Assembly: GCA_031556375.1 (NCBI GenBank)
Contig: JAVBTA010000006.1
Location: 1 to 64,000 of the forward strand
Length of the DNA stretch: 64,000 nucleotides
Direction: 5' to 3'
DNA from: BNXB01 sp031556375
GTDB lineage: Bacteria; Bacteroidota; Bacteroidia; Bacteroidales; Azobacteroidaceae
Notes under the pieces: model-generated
The model's input: only the letters and a program-made list of their open reading frames with translations
The model's database searches: none
What the model was told of the DNA's origin: nothing
Shown here: positions 8,905 to 18,368 of the stretch, in pieces
Position numbering within the stretch: the stretch's first letter is position 1
Layout: each line of letters begins with the position of its first letter
Translations under genes and position numbers: made by a program

Positions 8905-9468
8905 ATGAATGAAGAGATAAAAAAAGCTTGTGAAATCCTGTCTAAAGGTGGTGTTATTTTATACCCCACAGATACAATATGGGGAATAGGTTGTGATGCT
9001 ACAAATGAAGCTGCAGTAAAGCGTGTTTATGAAATCAAGCAACGGGCTGATTCAAAGTCAATGTTGGTTTTGATTGATTCTCCTGATTTTTTGGATCATT
9101 ATGTTAATGATTTACCGGAAATTGCATTGAATCTGATTGACGTATCTGATAAACCTTTGACAATTATATACTCCGGAGCTAAAAATATGGCATCTAATTT
9201 GATTGCGGAAGATGGTTCTGTAGGGATCCGTGTGACGAGTGAAAAGTTCTCTCAGGCTTTGTGCGCCCGTTTTAAGAAGCCGATAGTGTCGACTTCAGCC
9301 AATATCAGTGGACAGTCTTCTCCTGGAAATTTTTCTGAGATAGACGAAAATGTTAAAAATTCCGTTGATTATATAGTTGACTTCCGAAGAGAGGAAAATA
9401 CGAACCCTAAGCCATCCAGCATTATAAAGCTGGGAAGTGGTGGTGAAATACAAATAATCAGACCCTGA
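8905..9468 (+). CDS. tsaC: L-threonylcarbamoyladenylate synthase (Sua5/YciO/YrdC)
   Basis: It makes threonylcarbamoyl-AMP from threonine, bicarbonate and ATP for the t6A37 modification of ANN-decoding tRNAs. The 187-residue protein is a single YrdC domain without the C-terminal Sua5 extension. Visible are the N-terminal GGVILYPTDTIWGIGCDA segment, the KQRADSKSM substrate-binding patch and PIVSTSANISGQ near residue 130. The next gene begins 5 nt after the stop, so it heads an operon with the sugar transferase, ClC channel, fmt and GT2 genes. Confidence 0.93.
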   Translation: MNEEIKKACEILSKGGVILYPTDTIWGIGCDATNEAAVKRVYEIKQRADSKSMLVLIDSPDFLDHYVNDLPEIALNLIDVSDKPLTIIYSGAKNMASNLIAEDGSVGIRVTSEKFSQALCARFKKPIVSTSANISGQSSPGNFSEIDENVKNSVDYIVDFRREENTNPKPSSIIKLGSGGEIQIIRP

Positions 9469-9473
9469 TTGAG

Positions 9474-10910
9474 GTGAGAAAAACTGCACAACTTTGGAAA
9501 TATTTGATTGCCGACTTTATTTCGGCATCAGTTGCATGGCTTATATTTAATATCCTTAGATATTATGATGTAGCCCAATACGACGGTCTTAACTCGTTTT
9601 GCAGTTTTTTGCTTTATCCCCGGGTGCTTTTTGTACAGCTTATTATTCCTTTTTACTGGATAGTATTGCATTACTATTCAGGGTATTATAATAAACCTTT
9701 TGATAAATCCCGCTTATCCGAATTCTTTGTGACGCTTCAAACGTCTATCGTTGGTATTATCATTATCTTTTTTGCAATTTTATTGAATGGGATACCAGAA
9801 TATTTCCACTTATACTATAGGCAGTTTGTGATATTGTTTTCAATTCAGTTTTTAATTACTTATTTCTTACGTGTATTGATAACTAACCGGGCTATAAAAA
9901 AGATACATCGGCGAGAATGGGCGATTAAAGCGCTGATACTTGGAACCGGAAAGAATGCTCATGCGGTGATGAATATGCTGAATAAAGAAACATCAGCCAT
10001 GGGATATCGCGTTTCTGGTTTTGTGGATGTGGAAACGATGGCAGGAGCAAGATGTGACGGCAAAGAGTCGAATCCGGAGGAAAATGTTCTTGGAAATATT
10101 GAAGATCTGGATTCTTTGATTGCAAAACATGGTGTCGAAGAGTTGATCGTTGCCATCGATTCGGAAGAAGATACTGTTTTGTTGAATCTGCTTTATTCCC
10201 TTTATCATTATAAACTACCTATACGACTGCCTGTGAACCATGTCCGGATTCTGACGGGAGGGGTAAAAGTCAGGACTATAACAGGTGTTCCGTTGGTCGA
10301 TGTGACAGATAATAATCTGTCGGAAGCCGAAAAGAATATAAAACATTCATTGGATAAACTGTTTTCTGCCATAATTTTGATACTTTTGTCACCTGTTTAT
10401 GCGTATCTGGCTATTAAGGTTAAAACAGATTCTCCAGGAGCGGTATTCTTAAAACAGGAGAGAATAGGATATATGGGAAAGCCATTTAATATTTATAAAT
10501 TCCGGACAATGAAGGAAGATGCCGAAAGGAACGGACCTTTACTCTCGTCCGGTGAAAATGACCCCCGTGTTACAAAATTCGGACGTTTTATGAGGAAATA
10601 CCGTTTGGATGAATTGCCTCAGTTCTGGAATGTTTTATTAGGAGATATGTCGATTGTCGGGCCACGTCCGGAGAGAAAATATTATATCGACTATATCGTG
10701 AAACGGGCGCCGTATTACTATCTGTTACATAATGTCCGTCCGGGTATAACATCCTGGGGAATGGTTAAATACGGATACGCCAGCACAGTAGGGCAAATGA
10801 TCGAACGGATGCAGTACGATATCTTGTATTATGAAAATATGTCCTTGTTGTTGGACCTTAAAATATTAATATATACGGTGAAAACGATATTGACAGGAAA
10901 AGGAATATGA
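9474..10910 (+). CDS. Polyprenyl-phosphate glycosyl-1-phosphate transferase (WbaP/WcaJ type)
   Basis: Membrane enzyme that transfers a sugar-1-phosphate from a nucleotide sugar to undecaprenyl phosphate, starting an exopolysaccharide or O-antigen repeat unit. The 478 residues comprise four or five N-terminal membrane segments, a Rossmann-like CoA-binding domain beginning with ALILGTGKNAHAV near residue 160, a membrane re-entrant helix near 300 and the catalytic domain with KFRTMKEDAE, RKYRLDELPQFWNVL and GDMSIVGPRPE. The start is GTG at 9474; no in-frame ATG is better placed. It overlaps the ClC gene by 4 nt (ATGA). No other capsule genes are nearby except two glycosyltransferases. Confidence 0.93.
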   Translation: MRKTAQLWKYLIADFISASVAWLIFNILRYYDVAQYDGLNSFCSFLLYPRVLFVQLIIPFYWIVLHYYSGYYNKPFDKSRLSEFFVTLQTSIVGIIIIFFAILLNGIPEYFHLYYRQFVILFSIQFLITYFLRVLITNRAIKKIHRREWAIKALILGTGKNAHAVMNMLNKETSAMGYRVSGFVDVETMAGARCDGKESNPEENVLGNIEDLDSLIAKHGVEELIVAIDSEEDTVLLNLLYSLYHYKLPIRLPVNHVRILTGGVKVRTITGVPLVDVTDNNLSEAEKNIKHSLDKLFSAIILILLSPVYAYLAIKVKTDSPGAVFLKQERIGYMGKPFNIYKFRTMKEDAERNGPLLSSGENDPRVTKFGRFMRKYRLDELPQFWNVLLGDMSIVGPRPERKYYIDYIVKRAPYYYLLHNVRPGITSWGMVKYGYASTVGQMIERMQYDILYYENMSLLLDLKILIYTVKTILTGKGI

Positions 10911-12688
10911 TTAAGAATTGGTTTGAAGCCCTTCTGGCTTGGAGGGAGAAACATATAAAAGAGAAAGATTTTATATTGATTATCAGTTTTTTAGTCGGAA
11001 TTGCAACGGCCTTGGCTGCAATTTTGCTGAAAAATACGATACATTTTATTCAACACGTACTTACAGAGAGGGTCGATGTGACCAATGCAAACTATTTGTA
11101 TTTGATTTTTCCGGTTATAGGTATATTACTTTCGGGTTTATTCGTGAAATATGTTGTCAAAGATGATATCGGACACGGGGTAACAAAGATCTTATATGCT
11201 ATTTCTCAGAGAAAAAGCCGGATAAAACGACATAATACATGGTCGTCGCTGGCTGCCAGTTCCATTACCATCGGATTCGGGGGGTCGGTGGGAGCTGAAG
11301 CCCCGATTGTTCTGACAGGAGCTGCTATCGGATCTAATCTGGGCAGTTTGTTCAAGATGGAACAAAAAACCCTGATGTTGCTTGTTGGGTGTGGTGCTGC
11401 CGGTGCAATTGCCGGAATCTTTAAAGCCCCGATTGCCGGGTTATTGTTTACTATCGAGGTGCTAATGCTGGACTTGACAATGACTTCAGTCCTTCCCTTA
11501 TTGATTAGTTCTGTTACAGCTGCTACTGTTTCCTATATTTTTACGGGACAGGAAGCGATGTTTCAGTTCACTCAAATGGAGCCGTTTGTTATCGAGAGAA
11601 TTCCTTATGTGCTACTTCTTGGCGTTGCATGTGGATTGTCTTCCTTATATTTTACCCGTGCAACGATCTGGTTTGAAGGGATTTTTAGAAAATTAAAGAC
11701 TTTCTGGAAAAAGTTTGCCTTTGGAGCGGTAGTCTTAAGTCTCCTGATTTTTCTATTGCCACCGTTATATGGTGAGGGGTATGATACAATCGGGACGTTA
11801 TTGGGAAATCAATATGCGCAGGTACTGGACGGAAGTTTCTTTTATGATATGAAATCAAATTTCATGGGCGTAATTATTTTCATGGTTTTGATACTGTTGT
11901 TAAAAGTTTTTGCAACCAGTGCAACCAATGGGGGAGGAGGTTGCGGAGGAATTTTCGCTCCTTCGTTATTCCTCGGAAGTATTGTCGGTTTCACATTTTC
12001 ACATGCTGCGAATCATTTCGATTTCTTTCAACATCTTCCTGAAGAAAATTTTGCCCTGATGGGAATGGCGGGTATGATGGCCGGGGTTATGCATGCTCCG
12101 TTGACAGGAGTCTTCCTTATTGCAGAACTTACCGGAGGATTTGATCTGTTTTTACCGTTGATGATTGTATGTATCAGTTCCTACCTGACGATTTTGTCGT
12201 TCGAACGTCATAGTTTGTACTCCATGCGTCTGGCTCAAAAAGGTGAACTGTTGACCCACCATAAGGATAAAGCGGTATTGACATTGTTGGGACTGGATAC
12301 GGTAATAGAAAAAGATTTTATAGAGGTAAAACCGGATATGATGCTTGGAGATGTCGTTAAAGCTATTGCAAAATCGAAAAGGAATGTTTTTCCTGTAACG
12401 GATAAGAATGGCGTTTTACGTGGTGTTGTCCTCCTTGATGATATACGAAATATTATGTTCAGGCCGGAACTATATGATCGGTTTAATGTTTCTAAATTTA
12501 TGGTTTCTCCTCCGGCCAAACTCAATATCAACTTGCCAATGGAGAAAATCATGCAGATTTTTGATGATACGAAAGCCTGGAATCTGCCCGTAATCGATGA
12601 TTCGGGAAAATATATAGGTTTTGTTTCTAAATCTAAGATTTTTAATGCGTACCGGGAGATTTTGGTAGAAAACTTTTCAGAAGGATAA
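10907..12688 (+). CDS. ClC-family chloride channel or transporter with CBS domains
   Basis: Inner membrane ClC protein of 593 residues. The selectivity-filter motif region reads GSVGAEAPI near residue 128, keeping the gating glutamate, and GGCGGIFAPSLFLG near 350 matches the GxFxP motif. After the membrane domain come two CBS domains (about 465-525 and 530-590) that probably bind nucleotides. Whether it is an H+/Cl- antiporter or a channel cannot be settled from the sequence. It is translationally coupled to the sugar transferase upstream and lies 3 nt from fmt, an arrangement known in Bacteroidales. Confidence 0.94.
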   Translation: MIKNWFEALLAWREKHIKEKDFILIISFLVGIATALAAILLKNTIHFIQHVLTERVDVTNANYLYLIFPVIGILLSGLFVKYVVKDDIGHGVTKILYAISQRKSRIKRHNTWSSLAASSITIGFGGSVGAEAPIVLTGAAIGSNLGSLFKMEQKTLMLLVGCGAAGAIAGIFKAPIAGLLFTIEVLMLDLTMTSVLPLLISSVTAATVSYIFTGQEAMFQFTQMEPFVIERIPYVLLLGVACGLSSLYFTRATIWFEGIFRKLKTFWKKFAFGAVVLSLLIFLLPPLYGEGYDTIGTLLGNQYAQVLDGSFFYDMKSNFMGVIIFMVLILLLKVFATSATNGGGGCGGIFAPSLFLGSIVGFTFSHAANHFDFFQHLPEENFALMGMAGMMAGVMHAPLTGVFLIAELTGGFDLFLPLMIVCISSYLTILSFERHSLYSMRLAQKGELLTHHKDKAVLTLLGLDTVIEKDFIEVKPDMMLGDVVKAIAKSKRNVFPVTDKNGVLRGVVLLDDIRNIMFRPELYDRFNVSKFMVSPPAKLNINLPMEKIMQIFDDTKAWNLPVIDDSGKYIGFVSKSKIFNAYREILVENFSEG

Positions 12689-12691
12689 TTT

Positions 12692-13645
12692 ATGGAGAAA
12701 AAAGATCTCAGAATTGTATATATGGGAACTCCGGACTTTGCCGTAGAAAGTCTGAAAGCTTTAGTTGAGGGGGGATATAATGTTGTAGGTGTAATTACGA
12801 TGCCGGATAAACCTGCCGGAAGAGGAATGAAAATGCAATATTCTCCGGTGAAAGAATACGCCTTGTCTCAAGACCTAACGTTGTTACAACCTGAAAAACT
12901 TAAAGATACGCAATTTTTATCAGATTTGCAAGCATTACAAGCCGATTTGCAGATCGTTGTCGCTTTTCGGATGTTGCCTGAGCTTGTTTGGAACATGCCC
13001 CGGTTTGGAACGTTCAACCTGCATGCTTCTTTACTCCCCCAATACCGGGGAGCTGCGCCTATTAATTGGGCTGTGATCAATGGCGAGACAGAAACCGGAA
13101 TAACGACGTTTTTCCTGACCCATGAAATAGATACCGGTAAGATTATCGACCAGGAAAAGATTTCTATTGAAGATACGGACAATGCAGGAATAGTTCATGA
13201 TCGGCTGATGGTGTTAGGCTCTAAATTGGTTGTAAAAACGGTCGATAACATTCTAAATGACTCCATAAAACCGATTGATCAAGAAGATATTTTGCAAGGG
13301 AAAGATCCGGAATTGGCTCCGAAAATATTCAAGGAAACCTGTAAGATTGATTGGGAGAAAAGTGTAAAACAAATTTATGACTTTATCCGGGGGTTATCGC
13401 CTTATCCTGCAGCATGGACTGAGCTGACAGCTCCAAATGGAGAATTACTTCATTTGAAGGTTTTTGAGACAGAGAAAATCCTTTCCGAGCATAATCATGC
13501 TCCGGGAATTTTACTCAGTGATGGGAAAAGTTTTATGGATATTGCTGTAAAAGATGGCTTTATACGTCTGATTTCAATACAACAATCAGGAAAGAAACGA
13601 ATGTCTGCAGGTGATTTTCTTAGAGGCAGCCGTATTCTGAACTAA
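12692..13645 (+). CDS. fmt: Methionyl-tRNA formyltransferase
   Basis: Formylates initiator Met-tRNA with 10-formyl-tetrahydrofolate. The 317 residues show the N-terminal formyltransferase fold with IVYMGTPDFAVESL, the folate-site region around FNLHASLLPQYRGAAPINWAVI (catalytic Asn/His/Asp pattern) and the C-terminal OB-like tRNA-binding domain ending GDFLRGSRIL. Normal length. It sits between the ClC channel and a GT2 gene with almost no spacing, so it is part of the same transcript. No def gene is adjacent. Confidence 0.97.
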   Translation: MEKKDLRIVYMGTPDFAVESLKALVEGGYNVVGVITMPDKPAGRGMKMQYSPVKEYALSQDLTLLQPEKLKDTQFLSDLQALQADLQIVVAFRMLPELVWNMPRFGTFNLHASLLPQYRGAAPINWAVINGETETGITTFFLTHEIDTGKIIDQEKISIEDTDNAGIVHDRLMVLGSKLVVKTVDNILNDSIKPIDQEDILQGKDPELAPKIFKETCKIDWEKSVKQIYDFIRGLSPYPAAWTELTAPNGELLHLKVFETEKILSEHNHAPGILLSDGKSFMDIAVKDGFIRLISIQQSGKKRMSAGDFLRGSRILN

Positions 13646-13660
13646 TTGAAAATTCCGGAT

Positions 13661-14551
13661 ATGCTAAGCATTTGTATTCCTATATATAATTATGATGTCA
13701 TTACATTAGTGAATGATTTACATAATCAGGCTGTGGCATGTTCTTTCCCATTTGAAATTCTTTTGATGGATGATGCATCTCTTCCCGAATATAGTTTAAA
13801 GAATAGTCAAATTAGTCTACCCGGGGTTCGATATATTTCATTGGAACAGAATATAGGACGGTCTAAAATCCGCAATCGTCTGGCAGAAGAAGCTCAATAT
13901 CCATATCTGATTTTTATGGATTGTGATTCCGGAGTCGTTTCAGATTCGTATATCAAGAATTATTTGCCTTATTGTCAGCCGGGGATCGTATGTTATGGAG
14001 GTCGTGTCTATGAACCTGAAAAACCTCATAATAGCGTTGTTCTACGTTGGAAATACGGAGTTGAAAGAGAATCGCAGACAGTTTCCGAGAGGAGTGTTAA
14101 TCCCAATTATGGCTTTTGTTCCAATAATTTTTTGATTGAAAAGGAACTATTTAAACGTGTACGCTTTAATGAGAATTTAATAGGTTATGGACATGAAGAT
14201 ACGTTTTTTGGTTTGGAATTGCTGGGAAATGGTGTTCTGATCAAACATATAGATAATCCACTGGTTCATTTGGGATTGGAAGATGCACATGTGTTTATGG
14301 AAAAAACCGAAAATGGACTGTGTAACTTGAAAAAAGTAGAACAATTACTCCATGAGTACTATCCGGCTTATGAAGGACATTCAAGAATAATGAAAACGAA
14401 AGCTCGGTTAGAAAAAATGCACTTGAAGATACTATACACATTTTTTTTCAAAATGTTTAAGCCGCTTTTTCTCAGAAATTTGTATGGGAATCATCCGTCT
14501 TTATTCCTGTTTGATCTCTATAAACTGGGTTATTTGTCAGCTTTAGATTAA
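13661..14551 (+). CDS. Glycosyltransferase family 2
   Basis: GT-A fold glycosyltransferase of about 296 residues. It begins LSICIPIYNYD, has the acidic MDDAS turn near residue 38 and a metal-binding DCDSG (DxD) near 88, followed by YGHEDTFFGLELL near 175, which resembles the catalytic ED motif. The ATG at 13661 is preferred; a TTG at 13646, directly after the fmt stop, would add five residues. It has no membrane segment. Donor and acceptor are unknown; the presence of the polyprenyl-phosphate sugar transferase upstream suggests surface polysaccharide synthesis. Its 3' end overlaps the convergent GT4 gene by 4 nt. Confidence 0.88.
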   Translation: MLSICIPIYNYDVITLVNDLHNQAVACSFPFEILLMDDASLPEYSLKNSQISLPGVRYISLEQNIGRSKIRNRLAEEAQYPYLIFMDCDSGVVSDSYIKNYLPYCQPGIVCYGGRVYEPEKPHNSVVLRWKYGVERESQTVSERSVNPNYGFCSNNFLIEKELFKRVRFNENLIGYGHEDTFFGLELLGNGVLIKHIDNPLVHLGLEDAHVFMEKTENGLCNLKKVEQLLHEYYPAYEGHSRIMKTKARLEKMHLKILYTFFFKMFKPLFLRNLYGNHPSLFLFDLYKLGYLSALD

Positions 14552-15690
14552 TGTTGATCGATAGCTTTTTCTACTAAACGAATAATCTCTTTCGCTTCAT
14601 TTTCCCATGTAAGTTCCGCATTGGCTTTTGCAAAACCATCATATTCTTTCTTTTTGACTGTCATGTCTTGAATGATCGAAGCTAAGAGAGTCGGGTCGTA
14701 ATTATCAACAAGTTCCCCGATGTTGTAGTGAGCAATAATTCTTCGTATTTCAGGAAAATCAGTTGCTAGTATAGGGATGTTTTTTCGAATAAAATCAAAA
14801 ATACGGTTTGGTAAGGAATAATAATAATTTAATCCTTTGTCTTCCAACAAACTGATTCCTATATCCGCATATGCTGTGTAGTGTGGGAGTTTTTCAAAAG
14901 GGATACGTCCCAAAAATTTTACCCGGTCTGAAACACCGGTTTCTTTAACCAGATCTTGTAACTCTTGCATTTTATCACCATCTCCGGCAATATAAAAGAC
15001 ATATTTATCCAGATGAGGCATGGAATTAATAATCCATTCGACACCTCTTCCTAGATTGACAGCTCCCTGATATAAAAGGATATACCTGTTTTTGTGATCA
15101 GGGAAGAGTGTGTCTTTTTCTTTCTCCGGATCGTCAGAAATGCCACTTTTTTCATCTGAAATCGCAAATGGTATATTTCTCACCACTTTCATATCAATGC
15201 CGTATCTGTTATTATAAATGTCGGCAATTGATTGGCAGACAGTGTAAGAATATTTTAATTCCGGAAAAATCCAATCCTCTATTTTAGTCCAGAATTGCTT
15301 TACTGTTTTTCTGTTTTCTAATTCCGGTATTTCCGGAAACATTTCGTGCGCATCAAAAATCAATGTTTTACGACGGATTTTAGATGCAAAATAGTTGGAC
15401 GGTAGGGTGTCGGTGTCATTAGATAAAAGGATATCTGTTTTGGTAAAAAGCAAATGAAAGAATAGACGAATATTATATTCTGCATAAAAGAAAAATGACC
15501 GGTTGAAAATCAGACGCATTCTCCGGGTTTTGTATTCACGATTCACATCCGGGCTTTTTTTAAACTTCCTTCCGATAAGGGTAACATGGTATCCTGCATT
15601 TGTTAGAGAAGTACAAACCTTATGAACCCGTTGATCTATAACCAGATCATTGGTAACAGATACGGTAATATACTTTGCTTTTTCGTTCAT
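14548..15690 (-). CDS. Glycosyltransferase family 4
   Basis: GT-B fold retaining glycosyltransferase, 380 residues. The N-terminal half holds VCTSLTNAGYHVTLIGRK, and the C-terminal half the donor-binding part: LLYQGAVNLGRGVEW, YIAGDGDKM, RVKFLGRIPFEKLPHY and a SLPNRIFDFI segment replacing the common E-x7-E motif region. Probably cytoplasmic and peripheral. It runs opposite to the fmt-GT2 operon and meets it tail to tail with a 4-nt overlap; the porin gene lies 41 nt upstream on the same strand. Substrate unknown. Confidence 0.88.
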   Translation of the reverse strand: MNEKAKYITVSVTNDLVIDQRVHKVCTSLTNAGYHVTLIGRKFKKSPDVNREYKTRRMRLIFNRSFFFYAEYNIRLFFHLLFTKTDILLSNDTDTLPSNYFASKIRRKTLIFDAHEMFPEIPELENRKTVKQFWTKIEDWIFPELKYSYTVCQSIADIYNNRYGIDMKVVRNIPFAISDEKSGISDDPEKEKDTLFPDHKNRYILLYQGAVNLGRGVEWIINSMPHLDKYVFYIAGDGDKMQELQDLVKETGVSDRVKFLGRIPFEKLPHYTAYADIGISLLEDKGLNYYYSLPNRIFDFIRKNIPILATDFPEIRRIIAHYNIGELVDNYDPTLLASIIQDMTVKKKEYDGFAKANAELTWENEAKEIIRLVEKAIDQH

Positions 15691-15731
15691 CTATTCTGAG
15701 ACTTTATGTTTGTCATCGTATCCGGTTATCG

Positions 15732-16847
15732 TTAGAAAAATAATTGTAATTGAGTCGCAATCATATTATTAGTAGTATATCCAAAATCGGAATGGATATA
15801 GTTCAATTGGATCCTGGATAAAAAGCCGAAGTAATAGTTAATCCCGGCTGTATATTCGTACATTTTATTTATCCGGCCTTCCTTATCAGGATTATAATAG
15901 TCATATTTTCCGAATATTTCCAATTTTTCAGGAAGCAGTCTCCTCATTCCTACGAAATAGAATCCGTCTTTATGTATACCTCCGTCATTTCCGTATAAAT
16001 ATTCGGAACGAAAATACCAATGTAAGTTTGTAAATTCTCCTCCTCCGGACCAGCGGTTCCTTACGTGATTCTTAATAGCATCATCGTCAGGCATTTTATA
16101 AGGAGCTTTCCCCGAATATCCAGATCCTGCCAGTTTCAACCCTTTAATTGGCTGGTAAGTTAAGGTTCCTGTGAAATCTTTGTGATTATTGTTATCCGGA
16201 GTGTTCATGCCGGTTCCGTTGAATAATCCGGCGGCATATTCCACAAGATAAAAATCGTTTTTCTTCAATAATTTACCGGATAGTTGAAAACCCATATCAC
16301 GTCCGGCTTTAGCACCGATCACATCTGTTGAAATTCCGGCAAGAGCATTGACTGAGAGTGACCCGTATATACCTTCCCAACGAGTAGGGGACATCGGATT
16401 TTCTATTGTAAACGGAATTTTGAATTGTCCAAACCGGCCACTTACAGCAGTAATTGGAGTATACTCTCCATAAAATTCATGCAGACCGGCTTTGGGGCCA
16501 AAGTCGTACATGACCATATAGCTTATTTTGGAGTTCAGGTTTCCGGTAGCAAATAAAATGACCCGGTTGATTTTCATCTCGTTGTTAATTTCTCTGTTAT
16601 CCGAAGCTTGGTAGAGGGCTTGTCCGTATCCCGACAGTCTGAAAATTTCACTGCTGTTGAATGCCGTTTTTATTTTGGAAATGATACTCTTGTTTTCTTC
16701 CTTTTTGCTTTCTTCTATTAAAGCATCTGCATCTTCCCGGGAAATCATTTCTTTTTCAACCAACATTTTCAGAATACTCTCGGATGATTGTCCAAATGAG
16801 GACTGAACGCAGAAAAAGATCAAAATAAATAAAAAAAAATTACGCAT
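15732..16847 (-). CDS. Outer membrane porin, phosphate-selective O/P type
   Basis: Secreted 371-residue beta-barrel protein: signal peptide of about 19 residues (FFLFILIFFCVQSSFGQ), a short charged helical segment (residues 23-55, MLVEKEMISREDADALIEE) and then barrel strands ending in QLQLFF with terminal Phe. This architecture is that of the OprO/OprP porin family in Bacteroidota. Solute specificity cannot be read from sequence. The promoter match at 16879-16886 serves this gene. Confidence 0.85.
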   Translation of the reverse strand: MRNFFLFILIFFCVQSSFGQSSESILKMLVEKEMISREDADALIEESKKEENKSIISKIKTAFNSSEIFRLSGYGQALYQASDNREINNEMKINRVILFATGNLNSKISYMVMYDFGPKAGLHEFYGEYTPITAVSGRFGQFKIPFTIENPMSPTRWEGIYGSLSVNALAGISTDVIGAKAGRDMGFQLSGKLLKKNDFYLVEYAAGLFNGTGMNTPDNNNHKDFTGTLTYQPIKGLKLAGSGYSGKAPYKMPDDDAIKNHVRNRWSGGGEFTNLHWYFRSEYLYGNDGGIHKDGFYFVGMRRLLPEKLEIFGKYDYYNPDKEGRINKMYEYTAGINYYFGFLSRIQLNYIHSDFGYTTNNMIATQLQLFF

Positions 16848-16878
16848 ATTATTCTGTTATTTAAACCAAATTAGGCGG

Positions 16879-16945
16879 CAAAAATACGAAAATAAGTTAA
16901 AATAACACTCTAAACTTGCAACGTTTGTTTTTTTTTGTATTTTTG
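16879..16945. promoter_or_regulatory. Divergent promoter region, porin and repeat-protein genes
   Basis: Two -7 matches face apart: CAAAAATA at 16879-16886 reads TATTTTTG on the minus strand, 32 nt before the porin start, and TATTTTTG at 16938-16945 lies upstream of the plus-strand gene at 17015. Neither has a clean TTTG at -33 spacing. Confidence 0.45.
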
Positions 16946-17014
16946 TATGTGATAAGGTAACGGAAAATTAAACTTTCGAACGTTTTTCGAGTCAAATATA
17001 TACTAATTTAATTT

Positions 17015-18331
17015 ATGGAAAGGATTAATGCTATGAAAACAATCAAATGTTATTTTACTTTGTTTGTGATGATTTTATGTGCTTTCACTGTCGCTGCCCA
17101 ATCGAACGAATTCGATGATGATATCTATTCTTCTTCCAAAGATAAAAAGAAGGAAACGAAGAAAGAGGTAAAGGTAACTGAAAAAGCGCCTAATGTCGTT
17201 ACCGTTAGTGGTACGGTTGCCAGTTCCCGTAGTGTAGACGAATACAACCGTAGGTTTGTCAACGATACGCTTGTTTATGAAGAACAAATTATCGTTGAGG
17301 ACAGTGTGCCGTACGTCGATGGTCAGTATACAGAGCGTATTGTTAAATTTCATGATCCATCAAAAATCACAGTTGTCGGATCTGAAAATGTGAATATCCG
17401 TTACGATGAGAACGGAAATTATGTTCTTGATTTTTCAGAGTCTGCTAATTTTAATAATGTAAATGTCAACTATTATAGTAATTATGGCTGGGATCCTTAT
17501 TGGTACGGAGGCTGGTATGGCCCGAGTTATTATAGTTGGTATAGTCCATGGGCATATAGAGGCTGGTACAGTCCTTGGTATTACAGTAGTTGGTACAGTC
17601 CATGGTATTGTGGTGGCTGGTATGGCCCAAGCTGGGGCTGGGGAGGCTGTTATTACTATGGTGGCGGTGGCTATTATGGCGGTCGTACGGGTGGTTATTA
17701 TTCCAATAGTGGACATAGCGCCGGAGGTAGATATAGTCCTCATGGAACATATGATTCAGGGAGGAGAGGTGGAGAGTCCAGACTTAGAAATACTGACGGA
17801 TACTCAACAACAGAATCTTCCAGATCAAGACGTGCAACAGTGGGTAGTCGCTCAACTGATGAAAATACATACGGAACAACATCCCGTACACGGAGCCGAG
17901 TAACTTCGGATGGAACTTATTCCGGTTCAACCAGAGGCGAATCTTCAAATTCAAGAGTACGTACCGTTCGTAGAAGTCCTGAAGAAGCAACGATGGGAAC
18001 ATCATCATCTTCAGCAACAACTTCCTCAAGAACAAGAACACGTGTAAGTTCAGATCAACCGTCAATGGGATCATCCGGTAGCTATAATAACGGAAGTTCA
18101 TCAAGAAGCCGTAGTTCTTCTAGCTACTCAGGAGGAGATTACTCAAGATCTTCGTCTTCTTCCAGGAGCAATGATAGCGGTAGCTCCTATTCAGCACCTT
18201 CCCGTTCTTCTTCCAGCAGTTCAAGTGGAAGTAGTTACAGTGGTGGAGGAAGCCGTTCTTCTTCCGGCGGTGGTGGCGGAAGCAGTAGTGGTGGAGGCGG
18301 TGGAGGTCGTTCAGCCGGAGGCCGTAGATAA
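17015..18331 (+). CDS. Secreted Tyr/Trp/Gly/Ser-rich repeat protein
   Basis: Function unknown. A signal peptide (core TIKCYFTLFVMILCAFTVAAQ) is followed by a Lys/Glu-rich segment, a globular portion to about residue 150, a stretch (about 165-240) of repeated WYGPS and WYSPW units rich in Tyr, Trp and Gly, then a Ser/Arg/Thr-rich tail (about 245-430) ending in Gly/Ser runs and GGRR. Five WY[SG]P units can be counted. A second ATG at 17033 has an AAGG sequence 9 nt before it and could be the true start. The FadL-like gene begins 37 nt after the stop, so the two are probably co-transcribed and both envelope-located. Confidence 0.75.
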   Translation: MERINAMKTIKCYFTLFVMILCAFTVAAQSNEFDDDIYSSSKDKKKETKKEVKVTEKAPNVVTVSGTVASSRSVDEYNRRFVNDTLVYEEQIIVEDSVPYVDGQYTERIVKFHDPSKITVVGSENVNIRYDENGNYVLDFSESANFNNVNVNYYSNYGWDPYWYGGWYGPSYYSWYSPWAYRGWYSPWYYSSWYSPWYCGGWYGPSWGWGGCYYYGGGGYYGGRTGGYYSNSGHSAGGRYSPHGTYDSGRRGGESRLRNTDGYSTTESSRSRRATVGSRSTDENTYGTTSRTRSRVTSDGTYSGSTRGESSNSRVRTVRRSPEEATMGTSSSSATTSSRTRTRVSSDQPSMGSSGSYNNGSSSRSRSSSSYSGGDYSRSSSSSRSNDSGSSYSAPSRSSSSSSSGSSYSGGGSRSSSGGGGGSSSGGGGGGRSAGGRR

Positions 18332-18368
18332 TAATAGATCCTAATTACTTACATAACTACAGAATAAT

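Noticed and set aside
17435..18104. Several long overlapping frames inside the repeat-protein gene on both strands
   Set aside because: They are low-complexity shadows produced by the repetitive codons of the real gene; none has a credible start, family or signal.
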